From JADFOB01 sp964651325 (GTDB lineage Bacteria > Planctomycetota > Phycisphaerae > UBA1845): a DNA stretch of 15,499 bases. Under the pieces are notes generated by a model. The model did no database searches. It was given only the letters and a program-made list of their open reading frames with translations, and was not told the origin of the DNA. This document shows positions 14,242-15,499 of the stretch, piece after piece (position 1 is the first letter of the stretch; the number at the start of each line of letters is the position of its first letter). Location: positions 1 to 15,499 of the forward strand of contig CAZYXP010000070.1 in NCBI GenBank assembly GCA_964651325.1, written 5' to 3'. The position numbers and the translations under genes are program-made.

Positions 14242-15499
14242 GTGACGAAACTGGCCAAGACGATTGCGGCCCGAGGACAGCGCCTCCGCCTTGGCCTGAT
14301 CAATGTTTTCGCCAAAGCCGGGTTTAAGGAAGAGTATTTCCTGGTCCTGGTGGCCATTTTGATTGGCACGGCTACGGGCATATTCGCCAAGTTGTTCTAC
14401 CAACTGATCGAGTTCGCGCGACATTCGGCTTTTGGCGAAACGGGTAGCGGCGGCCTGTTCGAGGGTCGCCTCTGGATGCTTGCGCTTCTGCCGACCGCCG
14501 GGGGGCTGGCCGTTGGATTCATCACGTACTATTTCGCGAGCGAGGCCAAGGGTCATGGCGTCCCCGAGGTCATGGACGCGATTTATCGCAAGGGTGGCGA
14601 TATTCGCGGGCGGGTAGCCGGGGCGAAGGCGATCGCGAGCGCCCTGACGATCGGCACGGGGGGCTCGGCGGGTACGGAAGGGCCGATTATTCAGATCGGG
14701 GCGGCGCTGGGCAGTACGCTTGGTCGGGTGTTGGGCATCCAGCGCAGCCAAATGGGTGTGGTGGTGGCGTGCGGCATCTCTGCGGGCATCGCCGCGATTT
14801 TTAACGCGCCGATCGCCGGGGTGTTGTTTGCGTTGGAAATCTTCCTGAAGGACTTCTCGTTTCGCACGTTCTCGCCGGTGGTGTTCAGCAGCGTGATTGC
14901 CTGTTCGATCATGCATGCGCTCAGTGGCGAGGACGTAGCGATCTTTGAGGTCGGGGCGTTGCGTGGGGTTCAATACGTGTTCAAGGGAGCGGATCTCCCG
15001 CTCTTTCTGGTGCTCGGCGTACTTTGTGCATTGGCCAGCGTGGTGTTCATCAAGATGTTGTACGGCTTGGAGGATCTGACAGACTCGATCAGAATTCCAG
15101 AGCCTGCCAAGCCCGCTGTCGGCGGCTTGCTGTTGGGCCTGTTGGGGATCGCTTTTCTGATGATCAGCGGATCGGAGGAGATGCCCGCGTTTTTCGGAAA
15201 CGGGTACCCCGCGATTCAAATGCTTTTGACGAAGGAGGTTCTGGCTTCGACGGCCGGCAGCCTCTTTTTGCTGTGGATGCTCAAAGCCGCCGCAACGTGC
15301 CTCACACTTGGCAGCGGGGGATCCGGCGGTGTGTTTGCCCCGTCGCTGCTGATGGGGGCGACCTTGGGGGCGTCGTTCGGCATGGTGATGCACCATCTCG
15401 AACTGATTCCGGATGTGAGCGTCAGCGCCTATGCGTTGGTGGGCATGGGGGCGATGGTGGCGGGCTCAACCCACCACCCGCTAACGGCGAGTGTCATGC
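14242..15499 (+). CDS. CLC-family chloride channel/transporter, 3' end cut by window edge
   Basis: 419 codons are visible and run off the right edge. CLC proteins are homodimers passing Cl- (or other anions), either as channels or exchanged for H+, in the cytoplasmic membrane. Many hydrophobic segments are visible. Ion-path motifs: GHGVPEVM (104-111; GSGIPE in E. coli ClcA), GTGGSAGTEGPIIQIG (138-153) with gating Glu146, FNAPIAGVLFALEIF (187-201), and GSGGSGGVFAP (357-367). Thr145 stands where Arg or Lys is usual (G-R-E-G-P). Ile200 aligns with the internal proton glutamate Glu203 of ClcA, which favours a channel or altered coupling. GTG 14242 is chosen because GAGGA (14229-14233) is 8 bases upstream and the product begins with a short basic helix. 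The tyrosine of the intracellular gate lies beyond the window. Confidence 0.93.
   Translation, partial: MTKLAKTIAARGQRLRLGLINVFAKAGFKEEYFLVLVAILIGTATGIFAKLFYQLIEFARHSAFGETGSGGLFEGRLWMLALLPTAGGLAVGFITYYFASEAKGHGVPEVMDAIYRKGGDIRGRVAGAKAIASALTIGTGGSAGTEGPIIQIGAALGSTLGRVLGIQRSQMGVVVACGISAGIAAIFNAPIAGVLFALEIFLKDFSFRTFSPVVFSSVIACSIMHALSGEDVAIFEVGALRGVQYVFKGADLPLFLVLGVLCALASVVFIKMLYGLEDLTDSIRIPEPAKPAVGGLLLGLLGIAFLMISGSEEMPAFFGNGYPAIQMLLTKEVLASTAGSLFLLWMLKAAATCLTLGSGGSGGVFAPSLLMGATLGASFGMVMHHLELIPDVSVSAYALVGMGAMVAGSTHHPLTASVM

Noticed and set aside
14185..15396. 403-codon minus-strand open frame
   Set aside because: Antisense of the CLC gene; Arg/His/Gln-rich with no domain, while the plus strand has the full CLC signature.

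Overview
The window looks like a chromosomal piece of a planctomycete or close relative (Planctomycetota, possibly a Phycisphaerae-like uncultured lineage). The reasons are the DUF1800/DUF1501 secreted pair, a large Hanks-type kinase with a transmembrane segment and TPR-like tail, a long secreted protein of a type I associate with planctomycetes, frequent GTG/TTG starts, and REP-like intergenic repeats. This placement is inference from gene content, not a phylogenetic test. Both window ends cut through genes.

Left part (1-4098, minus strand): a three-gene operon for exported proteins, read right to left. It encodes a DUF1800 lipoprotein, a Tat-exported DUF1501 protein and a PQQ-type sugar dehydrogenase (GSDH/sorbosone dehydrogenase fold). 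The last starts 4 bases after the DUF1501 stop and runs off the left edge.

Centre (4099-7173): a 1.7 kb gene-free zone with three parS sites, two perfect 16/16 matches and one 15/16, followed by parB on the plus strand. No parA is present. Genes diverge from this zone, and noncoding strand composition flips from C-rich on its left to G-rich to the right of parB. ParB, the parS cluster, the divergence and the skew flip together suggest an origin-proximal centromere region, although I found no consensus DnaA box.

Right part: a 570-residue secreted protein of unknown function (+) converges on a mobA-like molybdenum-cofactor guanylyltransferase (-). Next comes a 55-codon lipoprotein gene (+), then a minus-strand set of gamma-carbonic anhydrase, Ser/Thr kinase and arfB, the last two 13 bases apart. 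The window ends in a partial CLC-family chloride transporter (+). Two copies of a GGGCTGAAGCCC-type palindrome and a short 8-bp tandem repeat lie between genes.

The most notable items are the parS cluster with parB but no parA, the skew switch around it, the tiny lipoprotein, the C-terminal anchor on the sugar dehydrogenase, and a CLC protein lacking the internal proton glutamate. I see no CRISPR array, rRNA, tRNA, insertion sequence, or obvious defence or biosynthetic cluster.
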